NCBI GenBank assembly: GCA_965153355.1
Contig: OZ231126.1
Span: 76,384,001 to 76,448,000, forward strand
Source of the DNA: Flaccisagitta enflata
Taxonomy: Eukaryota > Chaetognatha > Sagittoidea > Aphragmophora
Direction: 5' to 3'
Length of the DNA: 64,000 nt
A program made the translations under genes and the position numbers. The notes under the pieces were generated by a model, which did not search any database, had not been told where the DNA came from, and was given only the letters and a program-made list of their open reading frames with translations. Within the stretch, counting starts at the first letter, position 1. Each line of letters begins with the position of its first letter. Positions 11,021 through 22,578 of this stretch are shown piece by piece.

Positions 11021-11246
11021 TGTCAGTTGTAAGCCGCTATTCCTGTTCAAAACAGCATACGCATAGCAGAGCAGAAAAGGAAGTAATCTTTGTTAAACGT
11101 AGAGTGACAAGCGCAAGCATCTGAAACTGGCTATCGTCGGGAGTAATATAATTGGTTTGTCTCTTACAATAAAATGTTGACAAATCATTGAGATTAAATG
11201 AGCTACCTTGTGAGCCACAATTTAGTGGAGAAAGTCTCATCTACAT

Positions 11247-11360
11247 TCAGTCCCGTGCCACGCGACTCTATAACTCACAACGTCTGTCCGTCCATTCAGT
11301 CTGTCCGTCAGTTCGTCTGTCCATTGGTCCGTCGTTCCATGCCACTCAACTTTTCAGCAT
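11247..11360 (+). mobile_element. Family A left-end fragment
   Basis: TCAGTCCCGTGCCACGCGACT stem followed by ctctataac and a GTCY tract. It breaks off near 11360 before the GC-rich block. Confidence 0.5.
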
Positions 11361-11459
11361 TCTAGAGCTGTTTGTTACTGCTCTTGTTGTTATTAAGAAG
11401 ACCAGATACACGGCTACCCAAGGCCGAGCAGCGGGCGGTTGGGCAGGGGCAGTAATGAA

Positions 11460-12003
11460 TAGTCGCAAAAGCGTTAGATGGTCAGCGGTACCCGTTGCCC
11501 CTATATGAGTGTTTGTGAGTGTGAGGTGGTGAGAGCTTCTTCAGTAAGTGTGATTGTAAAAGATATGGGTTTTGGGGTTGAAATATGGGCATTGAGGCTA
11601 GAATTTTGGCCTTGAGCTTGAGTCTAGGGCATTAAGGGTAGGATAGGGACTTGAATTCGGGCCTAAGGGCTGGGGCTTAGGCCTTTGAGCTGGCCTTTGG
11701 GCTGATATTTGGGCCTTGAGGCTGAGATTTGGGCCTCATGGCCGAGATATGGGCCTGAGGGTAAGATTTGGGCCTCATGGCCAAGATATGGGCCTAGAGG
11801 CTTCAAGGCTGGGATTTTGACCTCTAGGCTGGGATTTGGACTTCTATGCTGGGATTTTGACCTCAAGGCTGGGATTTGGGCCTCGAGGCTGGGATTTGGG
11901 CCTCAAGGCAGGGGGCGGGTACAAAAGAGGAGAAGGAGGAGAAGGAGGAGAAATCTCTGCATATGCGAAAGTATAGGTCATCGGCCCCTTCGGGGCCGCT
12001 GCC
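11460..12003 (-). mobile_element. Family B element with about 20 bp minisatellite core
   Basis: Right end AGTCGCAAAAGCGTTAGATG then gtcagcggtacccgttgccc. The core at 11570-11930 repeats gggatttgggcctcaaggct. The left end is a stem CGGCCCCttcGGGGCCGCTGCC. The inner right-side copy of the boundary word is missing. Confidence 0.6.
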
Positions 12004-12043
12004 TAAAAAAGGCTAATCAAGTTTTTGGGCAGTAATGCAAACA

Positions 12044-12573
12044 GGTCGCCCAAGGTCATTATGTGGTCAGCAATACCCGTTGCCCTGCTTTGGATGATTG
12101 TAAATTGGAGTGAGAGGAAGCAGGGCAGCGGCCCCAAAGGAGACGAAGTCCTGTAGAACACAGGGGGACTTTCGTCCATCCATCCCTCTCCCCCAGGCCC
12201 TCTCAGGCTCGAAATCTGCCCTCTCAGGCTTGAAATCTGTCCTTTCAGACCTGAAATCTGCCCTATCGGACCTGAAATCTACCCTATCAGACCAAAGTCT
12301 GCCCTCTCAAGCCTTGAATCTGCCTGAGAGGGCAGATTTGAGGTCTGAGAGGACAGATTGCAAGCCTAAGGGCAGATTCCAGGCCTGAGAGGGCCGATTC
12401 AAGGCTTGAGAGGGCAGATTTCAGGCCTGATAGGACAGATTCCAGCCCTGATAGGGGAGATCTCAGGCCTGAGAGGGCCTGGGGGGGGGCGGACAGACGA
12501 GCGAACGGACAGACGGACGAAGAAAAGTCCCCCTGCGTTCTACAGGACTTTGTCCCCTTCGGGGCCGCTGCCC
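12044..12573 (-). mobile_element. Family B element with both inverted boundaries
   Basis: GGCAGCGGCCCC at 12124-12135 is inverted at 12560-12573, and the neighbouring words gtcctgtagaacacaggggg / cccctgcgttctacaggac are inverted too. The core (about 12190-12470) is a minisatellite of ctctcaggcctgaaatctgc type that itself changes strand near 12320. Confidence 0.65.
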
Positions 12574-12715
12574 AAAAACGCTGAAAACGGTGAAAAAGCT
12601 AAGCGTTGTGGACCGACCGACCAACTGACCAATATAGCTAGCTATAGAATTGCGTATAGCTGTACACACAACTAGAAATAAAGTTCAGAGACTGAGACAA
12701 TGGAAAGGGAATTCT

Positions 12716-13518
12716 TTTTAGTCGCGTGCTATGCGACTCTACACCCGGTTTTTTCGGTCTGTTGGTCCGACGGTCCGTTGGTCCATCGGTCCGTCCTTCC
12801 GTCGGTCCGTCGCACTTTACTTTTTGGGCAGCGGCCCCGGAGGGGCCGATGACCTATGATTCCACATAGGGCAATTTTCTCCGGTTTCCATCCATCCGTC
12901 TGTCCGTCCGTCCGTCCCCCCCTCCCCCAAGCCTCAAATAGAGCCTCTCAGACCCCAAATCTGGCCTTTCAGACCCCAAATCAGACCTTACTGACCCCAG
13001 ATCAGGCTTCTCAGACCTCCAATCAGGCCTCCCAGACCTCAAATCAGGCCTCTCAGACCCAAAATCAGGCCTCCCAGACCCCAGATCAGGCTTTTCAGAC
13101 CCCAAATTAGACCCCTCAGACCCAAATCAGGCCTTTCAGACCCCAAATCAAGCCTCTCAGACCCCAAATCAAGCCTCTCAGACCCCAAACCAAGCCTCTC
13201 ACACCCTAAATCAGACCTTTCAGAGCCAAAATCAGGCCTCTCGGCCCACCAAACCAGCCTCTCAAACCAGAGAAAATTGTCCTATGTGGAATCATAGGTC
13301 ATCGGCCCCTCCGGGGCCGCTGCCACTCTCATAATCTCATTCCCACATACACTAACTTAGGGGCATCGGGTACCGCTGACCATGTAACGCTTTTGCGACT
13401 TTTTGTTTTTCTTTGGGGTTTATGGCCTCACCGCTCCTGCCCAAATGATCAAGTGACCTCAAATATGGCCCCTGCTCACCCGCACGCGACTGGGGTAGCC
13501 GTGTATCCAGCCTTGTTT
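12716..13518 (+). mobile_element. Family A element interrupted by a family B insertion
   Basis: Left part 12716-12825 is AGTCGCGTGC stem, ctctacaccc, GTCY tract and cactttactttt. Right part 13401-13518 holds cctgctcacccGCACGCGACT, ggggtagccgtgtatc and cagccttgttt. Removing 12826-13400 leaves an ordinary 228 bp element of the GTGC subfamily. Confidence 0.75.
12826..13400 (+). mobile_element. Family B element, complete, borders defined by its target
   Basis: Starts GGGCAGCGGCCCCGGAGGGG and cgatgacctatgattccaca; these are inverted at 13283-13324. The core (12920-13260) repeats ctcagaccccaaatcaggc. A right tail of about 75 bp ends in ggtaccgctgaccatgtaac and gcttttgcgact. Because it sits in a family A copy, its ends are fixed to within a few bases. 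Confidence 0.75.
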
Positions 13519-14149
13519 CTTATGGGGTTAGGAGGAATAGGACTTTAGGAATAATACTGGAACATAAAGCCCACTCTTAACTTTAGATAAATGATGCCTT
13601 GATTCTTTTTAGTTGTGGACATGCTACTCTACACGTTGATGTGTTGATCCTTTAGTCCGTCTGTAATTTTTATGAATTGCGAGAGTTTTTTTGAGGGGAA
13701 GCACTGCCCCTGCCCAACTGTCCGCGACTGTTACCCGGCCATTTCTATTGCAATTGCACTAGCTTAGACATGAGTTTATCGCCTTTACTATATGAGCATT
13801 TTTAACATCCATGGAATCTCATGAAAAAACTAGAATGAAAAAGTACTGAAACTACAAACAAGGCCAACACCTATAAGTCGCGTGCGAGACGTGAATAACT
13901 GAATTGACCTGCCTCCAAATTGTATCTTTTTATTGACATAATCAACATAACTGAATTTAATGAATAAATCAATGAGTTAATCAGGTTGATCAACAAAATC
14001 AATCAAATCCATAAAATCGACTTAATCAACTTATTAAGGTTTTGGGTGCCGTGGAAACCCAACCAATTACAGGCCATGACCACTGTAAAAAGTGGTAATG
14101 CATATGATTGAGTCAACTTAATCAACTCTTTCAACTTGATCGACTAAAT

Positions 14150-14690
14150 TTTAGTCTAAAATAACTAAACCAGACCTAACCCAGACTTAAACCAGACATA
14201 AACCACACTTAAACCAGACTTAAACCAGATGTAAACCAGACTTAACCCAGATTTATCCCAGACTTAACCTAGACATAACCCAGATTTAACCCAGACTTAA
14301 CCCAGACTTAACCAAGACTTAACCCAGACATAAACCAGACTTAAACCAGACTTGAACTAGACTTAAATCAGACATGAACCAGACTTAGACCCGACTTAAA
14401 CCAGACTTAAACCAATATTTAACCAGACTTATACCAAACTTAACCCAGACTTAAACCAGACTTAAACCAGACTTAAACCAGAATTAAACCAGACTTAGAT
14501 CAGAACTAAACCAATATATAACCAGGCCTAAACCAGACTTGAACAAGACGTAAACCAGACTTAAACCAGACATGAACCAGACCTAAACCAGACTTTAACC
14601 AGACTTAAACCAGACCTAAACCAGAATCACACCTGGCTTAAACCATATACAGACCATTTTTAAACCAGACTTAAACCAGAAAGACAAAAA
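14150..14690. repeat. 11 bp minisatellite (acttaaaccag)
   Basis: About 45 imperfect units. The reverse complement (ctggtttaagt) is the heart of the 14 bp unit at 31340-32050. Confidence 0.9.
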
Positions 14691-15177
14691 AAAAATGACT
14701 TTGAGTGACATAGAATGACTTGAGATAATTTAAAATGGCTAACAATGACTAACAATGACGCGAAATGACAAAAAATATAAAAGGCAGAAATTGACCTAAG
14801 TGTGACTTAGAATGATTTAGAATGACTCAAAATGACCTAAAATGACTATGAATTACTTGAAATGACATGAAATATCAAAAACTACAAATGCCAAAAAATT
14901 AGGGTTGGGGGATCGGTGATTCGCCGCCAAAAAAACGGTGGAGTGGTTGCTAATTTTCACCGATTCGGTGATTTGGATTTTCGGTTTTTCACCGTTTTTC
15001 CCTTCCATCCCCAAGCTGCTCTTTTCATAGCATTTTTTTGCCGTCATGCAGAGGGGAATGCGCATATGCTGGGACAATATTTCCGATTTTCACCAAAAAA
15101 AATCCCATATAAATCCCTGATTCAGTGGTTGCTACAGTAACATGAAACAGTACCTCATCCCAGTTTCACTCAGCGCG

Positions 15178-16010
15178 TCTTTTTTGTTGCCTGCAAAGCA
15201 ACTCTATAGGAGAATATGTCCCTTGGAAGGTCTGCCTGTCCGGAATTTTAAGCATGCCGTAATACAGACCCTGTCCACTCCTGCCCCTCTACATTACTGC
15301 CCCTGCCCGCCTGTAAGCGACTACAGAAGGAACCATTATGAGAGTTGTGGAGGGACCAAATGTTTTAGTACCCTCCCTCAAAGTTCACGCTACATGTATT
15401 GCTTCTTTTCCTCTAGTCTGGGCAGCGGTTTACACCTTAGGTGAAGAAAACTTTTTTCATTCAGGCTTTTATTGAGACTTCCTCTACTAGAGAAAAACTG
15501 TCGTAAATTCTTAGAAACGACAATAACAAAGAAGTGGTACCCAGTTACCAGGCTCAAATTTTATCTGTCATTAAAAAATAAGCTTCCCTAGCCTTGAGAA
15601 AAGTATGAATATTTGCGCAAATTAATGCTGAGACATTTTCTACATTCCTGTTAAGAAATATGAAATAGAAAGGAAAAGGATTTAACTTGGAAAAAGGGGC
15701 TAAATTTAGCTGAATATTTACGACGGAAAAAGCGAGATGAGAATTTCCATAATTGACCTTTTTACACTAAAATTTGTTTGTCTTTTTAAAGCTCAAAAAT
15801 AGGAAAAATTAAAGATTTGGAAAGGTTTTTAGTGGAATTTTCAAAAATCACCTTGGTGAAAATAATTTGTATTCATCTAAGGTATAAAACACCACCCAAA
15901 AAAAAGAAATATATAAGCAGCAGTGTGAGCTATAAGGGGGCGCTTCAATTTTGGTCCCTCCACACCTCTTGTAACGGTTCCTTCTGTACTTATAGGCTGT
16001 GTATCTGTAG
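15178..16010 (+). mobile_element. Diverged family A element split by a foldback
   Basis: Left stem GTTGCctgcaaaGCAAC with tctatagg at 15190-15212, cctgcccctctac and ctgcccgcctgtaagcgac to 15321, then after the insertion aggctgtgtatctgtagg (15993-16010), matching the stem-loop end gccgtgtatccggcc. Confidence 0.45.
15324..15986. mobile_element. TA-flanked foldback element, 663 bp
   Basis: Ends CAGAAGGAACC / GGTTCCTTCTG with TA on both sides. Further inverted similarity: gagttgtggagggaccaaa and tttggtccctccacacctc. The arms weaken inwards. Confidence 0.62.
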
Positions 16011-16418
16011 GAATCCCAACACTGTTCAAAGTTTGTGATGCATGCATAGTTCTTATTCTACTGTTTCTATTTGTCGTGCACTTCCATTGTATCAATTCTG
16101 TTATCTTCAATGGGAAAAAAAAAAGAGGAAGGTAACAGATTGAAGACTGAAGAGGAGAAAGAAAAAAAAGAAGAAAATAAAGAAGAAAATAAAGAAGAAA
16201 GAGGGAGGGGGGAAGAAGTAAGAGGGAGAGAGAGAGGCAGAGTAACTGACATCAAGAAACAGTTCAAAAGACATACAGTGTATACACTAAGACAATTATG
16301 AAAAAAAAACCATCTTTAGACCATGGCGTTGGAGTGCGTGGGAACAGGCTAAAGGATTGTGCACAACATACACATAGCTTGATCAGTTTTAGCTAGCAAG
16401 TGATGGGGATGCTGCAGT

Positions 16419-16634
16419 ATAACAAGTGACGCGGGGCCACAATATCATTGTGGATGGGTGGGCAGGGGCATGCAACCCTCATTCATACCCTCTCCCACCT
16501 CATGCTTACTCACACATACTAACATTCACAACTGTATCATCAGTAATGCACATTTTCATATTTTTAACATAAGCATGACCAATGGACCAAAGGACCGACA
16601 AAGCCTCTTATAGTAGTGCGTGTCCGCAACTAAA
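16419..16634 (-). mobile_element. Family A variant with GTGAC stem-loop
   Basis: Begins AACAAGTGACGCGGGGCCAC instead of the GGCC stem-loop, then attgtggatgggtgggcagg and a diverged centre. It ends aaagcctcttatagtagtg and cgtgtccgcaactaaaa. Close relatives are at 38630-38842 and 49347-49509. Confidence 0.55.
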
Positions 16635-17034
16635 AATCACTGAAAAAAATGGAAAAAACGGTGGTGGAAATGGAAAATCGCCAAAAATCGGTGGTGATTG
16701 AAAAGCCGAGTCACTCCCAACCTTACAAAAAAATGACTTAAAGTGACTTAAAATGACTTAAAATGCCTTAAAATGACTTGAGATGACTTGGAATGACTTG
16801 AGAAGAGTAAAATTGACTTAAGATGATTTGAAATGACTTCAGATGCTGTAAAATGAAAAAAACTACAAAAGACAAAAAATGAGTTAGAGTGACTTAGAAT
16901 GACTTAGAATGACTTAGAATGACCGGAAATGACTTACGTAATAAAAAAGTTAAAGAAGTAAAAAAAGTTAAAAGGGGACGGACAGAGGGACGGACCAACA
17001 AAGCGGGATATAGAGTCGCGTACATGCGACTAAA

Positions 17035-17472
17035 AATCCTTCATATGTCGCTATAAATCTAGCTTCATTTTTGGAAATACATGAATGTCAGGAGAGATGA
17101 ACTTGATTCAACAATGCGATAAAAGTACTACAATTAGACAAGGGAAAAATTTTGATATTAGTGGTTTATCTACAAAGTAATCCTCCCTTATCACACTATT
17201 GCTTTAAAAAACTTCACTCTAGATTTCTAAATCATTTTACAGTCTATCACTTTTGTCAATCTAGGAAAAAGTTATCCTATAAGTTAATAAAATGTCAGAA
17301 AGTATTATATGAATATCGGTCACCGATCTCCGACGTTGTGAAACCAGAAAGCAATTACAGAGTAATTAAGGAAAACAAACGAAATATGTCTATTATCAGT
17401 CAGTTACACATAACCTCTAAAAAAAGTAAAGAACATCGCACCTGAACTTAAAAATGCCCGTTTAACTCACAG
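17035..17472. other. AT-rich spacer
   Basis: One open frame of 97 codons (17152-17445) starts without ATG and is lysine/serine-rich as expected from AT bias; not called. Confidence 0.4.
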
Positions 17473-17666
17473 GCTTGAAGTTCAGAGCGTTGATCGCTCT
17501 CCTAGTCTCCTTACACTGCGCGGGGGCGAAATTCACGTTGATCGTAGCTTACGTAGTCAGTTGCGACGTGATCACTGGAAGGAAAGCAATCTTTTGCGAT
17601 CCATCTAACGGATCATCAAACTGTCCTGCGGCAGATGTCAACGCTTTGCTGAGTTTGCCTTCTTAG
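17473..17666 (+). CDS. Candidate terminal exon, unknown product
   Basis: A short open frame beginning right after a possible acceptor (tttaactcacag|GC) and ending at TAG. Local GC content rises well above the AT-rich flanks. It encodes a hydrophobic stretch (RALIALLVSLHCAGA, then FTLIVAYVVSC) and a cysteine-containing tail (DVITGRKAIFCDPSNGSSNC). There is no ATG at its start, so if real it is a downstream exon of a membrane or secreted protein. An AATAAA lies about 400 nt further on (near 18080). I do not recognise it, and chance is a serious alternative. Confidence 0.22.
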
Positions 17667-18239
17667 CGGGGCTTAGAAGCTTCAGAACAAAGTTAACAGC
17701 AACAAACGATTTTTTAAACCCAGTTTCTGTGTAATAATCATTGTTTGCTTTTGGGTTAGATTGAGAAGGAGTGTTTTTCAGATACTGTTATACGGAAAAC
17801 TAGGAGTGGTGCGCGTATTAACTAGTCAGTGAGGGTTCACAAGGCCCTCTTCCATTTATTTCAGTTTGGGTATAGTGAGGGATATTGTTCCCCTTTTCAT
17901 ACATAAAAAATGAACCTTTATAACATTTCATTGGACATATACTTTTTAAAGTGCTTTATTAAGCCTATTTCTACAGAATTATCCACAAAAGTAACTATTA
18001 ATTATTAGGCATCCTCTTACTACTTATAGGTTGATGAGCACAAAACGTGAAAAGAAAACTAGTGCTTTTGGTTTTCTTGTGAATAAAATAATTATTTTTC
18101 TGAAAGAAATTATGATGATGCAGTTGAGACACTGTAAACCCTTGTTTAAAAGATCGGACGTTTTCTGCAATGTGTCAGCTCATCAATTATTCTTCGTATC
18201 CAACGGTTGACATTGGCACGACTCTTTCTTTGTTATCAA

Positions 18240-18335
18240 TATTATTTCTTTAAGTCATTTAAAGTCATGTAAGAGTATACTAAGTCATTCAAGTCATTCT
18301 AAGTTCTGAAAGTCTCGCACGCGACTTTTAGATGT
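18240..18335 (+). mobile_element. Right-end fragment of the long family A type
   Basis: AAGTCATTC-type repeats followed by gtctcgcacgcgactttta, like 32140-32160. It stops before the CAA array. Confidence 0.35.
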
Positions 18336-18377
18336 TTTTTTTTACCTTTCCGCTTACGCGGAGGTCGCGTCGGGACA

Positions 18378-18462
18378 ACAACAACAACCACAACAACAAC
18401 AGCCCCCTTAACAACAACAACAACAACAACAAAAACAACAGCAACAACAACAACAACAACAA

Positions 18463-18543
<81 letters not shown>
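18378..18543. repeat. (CAA)n microsatellite
   Basis: About 50 units, imperfect at the left. Confidence 0.95.
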
Positions 18544-18544
<1 letters not shown>

Positions 18545-18694
18545 ATTCAATGAATATTTATTAAGTATTATATTTAATGATATTTGTCTTCTGTCACCAC
18601 TTCTTTTTTTCGGTTTGTCTGTGTGTCTCTATGTTTGTCTGTCTCTCTATCTCTCCCCTCTGTCTGTCAGTCAGCCTGTGTCTGTCTGTCTATC

Positions 18695-18834
<140 letters not shown>

Positions 18835-19244
18835 CGTAATATCCTTTCCCTCTTTGCCTCCGCCTGGCGGCGATGATCTCTTAACATCGATTCTCATATC
18901 CCACTAACCATAATCCATAAAACCAATGACTTATGATGATGTAAAGACGGCAATAGTGAAAAGCCGCCAAAGCAGACCTGTAAACATCTTAATCTTTTCG
19001 CGTTGTCCTTTTTTCATTCTTCTCGTTCTGTTTCCTTTTCTTTCTCTTTTTTTTCTGGGTCTGGGGATGGGTTGGGGCACCCACCGTGGGGGTGGTAGTA
19101 GTATGGTTACCTGACTATTTGCTGACATCATCTGGTCTTCTCCTCCCTCTAAAATTTCCTCAGCCGATCGAAAGTTAGTTTTTTTTTATGGCTAAGTTGG
19201 ATGTTTTGTTAAAAAAACTTACTTTAAATCATCACAATCATTTG

Positions 19245-19330
19245 AAACAAGGCCGGATACACGGCTGCCGAAGTCGCGTGCGAGTGGGCAGGGGCCATAT
19301 TTGAGGTCATTAAACCATTTGGGCAGGAGA
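19245..19330 (-). mobile_element. Family A right-end fragment
   Basis: AACAAGGCCGGATACACGGC, tgccgaAGTCGCGTGC, then gagtgggcaggggcc. A possible decayed left end follows at 19525-19575 (atggaccgtccgacag). Confidence 0.5.
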
Positions 19331-20015
19331 TATGATGTCCAAAAATAAAAGTAGCTTATATCATGCGTCTATGATCAAAAGAGGTTGTACAGAATTGATT
19401 GCGGTATCATCATACTAAACCCAAAATATTCAATGTTAACCCAGTCACGTGAGGCTTGGTTAGGAATTAGTAAGAGCAGGGGCAGTACACTGCTGTGGAG
19501 CCAAAATGTTGAAAAACGCCAAGTGTGATGGACCGTCCGACAGTCTGACATGGCGGGTAGTAGAGTCGACAAACGCACACCCTTGGACTGACAAGATCAG
19601 GAAATGGGCAGTAAAAGGTCTTCAGTGAAAGCAGGGATGGAGAGGAGGAGGAAGAGGATGAGGAGGAAGAGGATGAGAAGGAAGACGACGACGACGACGA
19701 AGAATAAGAAATGACAGAAAAGGTTAAAAAGAATGGGAAATTTGTTCATCGAAGATAAAGATGTGTGCTGGCGATAAAGGGAATAAAAGGAAGACCATTA
19801 ATTCACTTCTTATTCTTCCTTTTCTTCTTTTTCTTCTTCCTCTTCTTCTTTTCCTCCTATGAAAGCAGACAGAATTACACAGCGGGGATCCAAACGAGCA
19901 CAAATGTGAGAGTTCCTCTATGAATTTCTGTGTTTGTCTGCGTATGATTGGACTGCGTTTGTACCATCATAAGTTTGATCGTACATGTGTCCACGCGCGT
20001 TTTTTTTTTTGTAAA

Positions 20016-20145
<130 letters not shown>

Positions 20146-20522
20146 TACGTGCGTGCGGGTTTGTATGTGTGTGAGTTTTTCTATGAAAGAAAATTTCCAA
20201 CATACCCACAGTTACTGGCATTTCCGTATCTCTTTCTGTGCCTGCGCCTGGTTCTCTGTCTGTTTCGGTCGGTCAGTCGGTCTGTCTATAAGTCAGTCAG
20301 TCAGTAAGTCAGTCAGGCAAATAATCAGCTATCAGTGAGTCACCTCACCTCACCTCACCTCTGCCCCCCCTCTCCTAATATCCTTCCATTTTTCCCTCCT
20401 CAAACTCTTCACTTTGTGACGCGGCTAACTCTGGAGATCGCGTCATTTTTCAAATGAATATGCATCGTTAGCGATCGTTAGCTTCGAGCAAAGAGAATCG
20501 TTAGCCCATTGTTTGTCCCAAA

Positions 20523-20893
<371 letters not shown>

Positions 20894-20935
20894 TGAAGAG
20901 GAATTTTCTTTCGTTTTTCGGTAGAGGGAGTATTT

Positions 20936-21098
20936 TTGGTGGCGGCGGCAGTGTGGCCGCTTCTGCCGCCGCCATCGACCCTGCCGCCACTACCGCCTCT
21001 CCCGCCTCTGCCGCCACCATCGTCCCCGCCGCCACTGCCGCCTCTGCCGCCACTTCTATCTCTGCCGCCACTACCGCCTCTGCCGGGATCGCCCCCTG
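20936..21098. repeat. GCC-rich minisatellite
   Basis: Degenerate gccgccactaccgcctct units of 15-18 bp; strongly GC-rich against AT-rich flanks. Confidence 0.7.
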
Positions 21099-21347
21099 AG
21101 GCGACAAAAACCGAGCTTTTTGGAACCTTAACGATTCTTAATTTTGTTTTCCGCAAATTTCTTCTCTTTTTTTTGTTTTTCGTTCTTTTTTTTTGTTTTT
21201 CGTTCTTTTTTTTGTTTATGTGTGTGTGTGTGTCCGTGTGTGTGTGTTGGCGGTTATGTTTTTGTGATATCTCGGGAGAATGTGCGCAGTTGTCAGGAGA
21301 ATGTGTCTTTGTATGTGTAAGTGGATTTGAGCAATCTTTTTAAGTAA

Positions 21348-21512
<165 letters not shown>

Positions 21513-21900
21513 TGTGTGTGCCATTGTCCGTGTGCGCGTGTGTGTGACTTTACTTAATTGGCGAGTGTTCGTTGGGTTGTGAGTGTCGTGTTAGCGTGTT
21601 TTCCCAAAAGATGTGACAATAGTCTCGTAATCGTATTTGCAAAATATTTTTGAAATCGTCAACGGGTCACAGGTACCCAATCGGGCGATAATTTTGTCAG
21701 CTATATTTTAGCGCTACTTCATGGATTTCCCTTCACAGTATTCCTATTCTGTGCTGATTCTGAGTGGTAATCACATCACCGCGCTCTTCCAACCGAGATT
21801 CGTAGCGGGGATACGTTTTATAAACAACATACTGAGAAAAAGATAGGGAATAGGAAAACGATTTACTGAAAATTGAGTGATAAAAATTGTGAAGATGTTT

Positions 21901-22043
21901 CGCGAAAAATTCTTAATCTGCTTCCATTTGAACTTTTTTGCATTTTGAAGAACATGGCTCCCTTCTTATACGTCTTTAGACAAGGGCCATGTTTTCAGTT
22001 TTTTGATTTAGTCATTTTCTATGCAAATTAAGAATTTTTCGCG
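21901..22043. mobile_element. 143 bp hairpin MITE
   Basis: Outer arms CGCGAAAAATTCTTAAT / ATTAAGAATTTTTCGCG and inner arms AACATGGCtcCCTT / AAGGGCCATGTT. It has the same length and layout as 5694-5834 but different arm sequences. Confidence 0.62.
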
Positions 22044-22578
22044 GGGCTTGTCTAGTGATAAAAGAGAATTTTCTTTATAAAAAGTTGCATTTTTACCCAC
22101 ATATTATTACTTTTAACACTGAATAAGTCATCCATACGAGATATCCATGCAAATTTTCCACAAAAATACAAATCCACAACTTCTAGGTGGCTCATTGAAA
22201 GTGTCTGATCGATTTATCTAGGGAGTGAAAAATTAGCCGTGGCAGTGAAAATCTCATGTTAAAAAAAACCATGTCCTATGGTTTGTGCAAATGTGGTTTT
22301 TTAGAAAATCAAGAATTGTGAAAGAGATTAATAGAAAATTTTGGTTTGTTTTTTCTGAACATCAATTCAGGGGGAGTAGCGCCTGGCGGCTTATGTTTTT
22401 GCTTAAATTTAAAAAAAAAAAAAAATTCCACAAATTTGAGAGCAAAGGTCAACGGTCACTTTGGAGCCGATGCCCAAAAAAGGAAAAAATAGGAGAAAGA
22501 GAAAGAAAATGATGATAGACAAGTCGTTTGTGCAAATTTGACATGATTGGGAAAAGTATGGGCAATTTGTAAGTAAAA

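Larger units (their letters stand above)
11393..12680 (-). mobile_element. Family A element split by two family B insertions
   Basis: The right end (AGACCAGATACACGG, then gggcggttgggcaggggc) is at 11393-11459. The left end (GACCGACCGACCAACTGACC, then tatagaattgcg and acaactag) is at 12610-12678. Two family B copies (11460-12003 and 12044-12573) lie between. Confidence 0.5.
14900..16725. mobile_element. hAT-like element, 1826 bp, inserted in a tandem array
   Basis: Ends TAGGGTTGGGGGATCGGTGA and, inverted, TAAGGTTGGGAGTGACTCGG. Next come further matching words (gccgccaaaaa, caccgttttt / aaaaacggtgg). Flanks CAAAAAAT (14892-14899) and CAAAAAAA (16726-16733) make a probable 8 bp duplication. The sequence around it is the same tandem repeat on both sides. 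It contains two family A copies and a TA-flanked foldback. Confidence 0.6.
14695..16950. repeat. 9-10 bp AATGACTTA array, interrupted
   Basis: Units aatgactta / aatgacttga occur at 14695-14880 and again at 16735-16950. The two halves are parted by the element at 14900-16725. Confidence 0.75.
13857..17034 (-). mobile_element. Long family A element with tandem repeats and nested insertions
   Basis: Right end on plus: AAACAAGGCCAACACCTATA, AAGTCGCGTGC. Left end: GGACGGACCAACAAAGCGGG, atatagagtcgcg and tacatgcgactaaaa. Inside are an 11 bp array (acttaaaccag, 14150-14690), an AATGACTTA-type array (14695-16950) and a hAT-like insertion at 14900-16725. The plus-strand copy at 30712-32169 has the same kind of ends and a related GGTTTAAGTC array. 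Confidence 0.6.

Noticed and set aside
17152-17445. 97-codon frame as an exon upstream of 17473
   Set aside because: Starts without ATG, strongly AT-driven composition and no donor-acceptor pair that joins it in frame convincingly.
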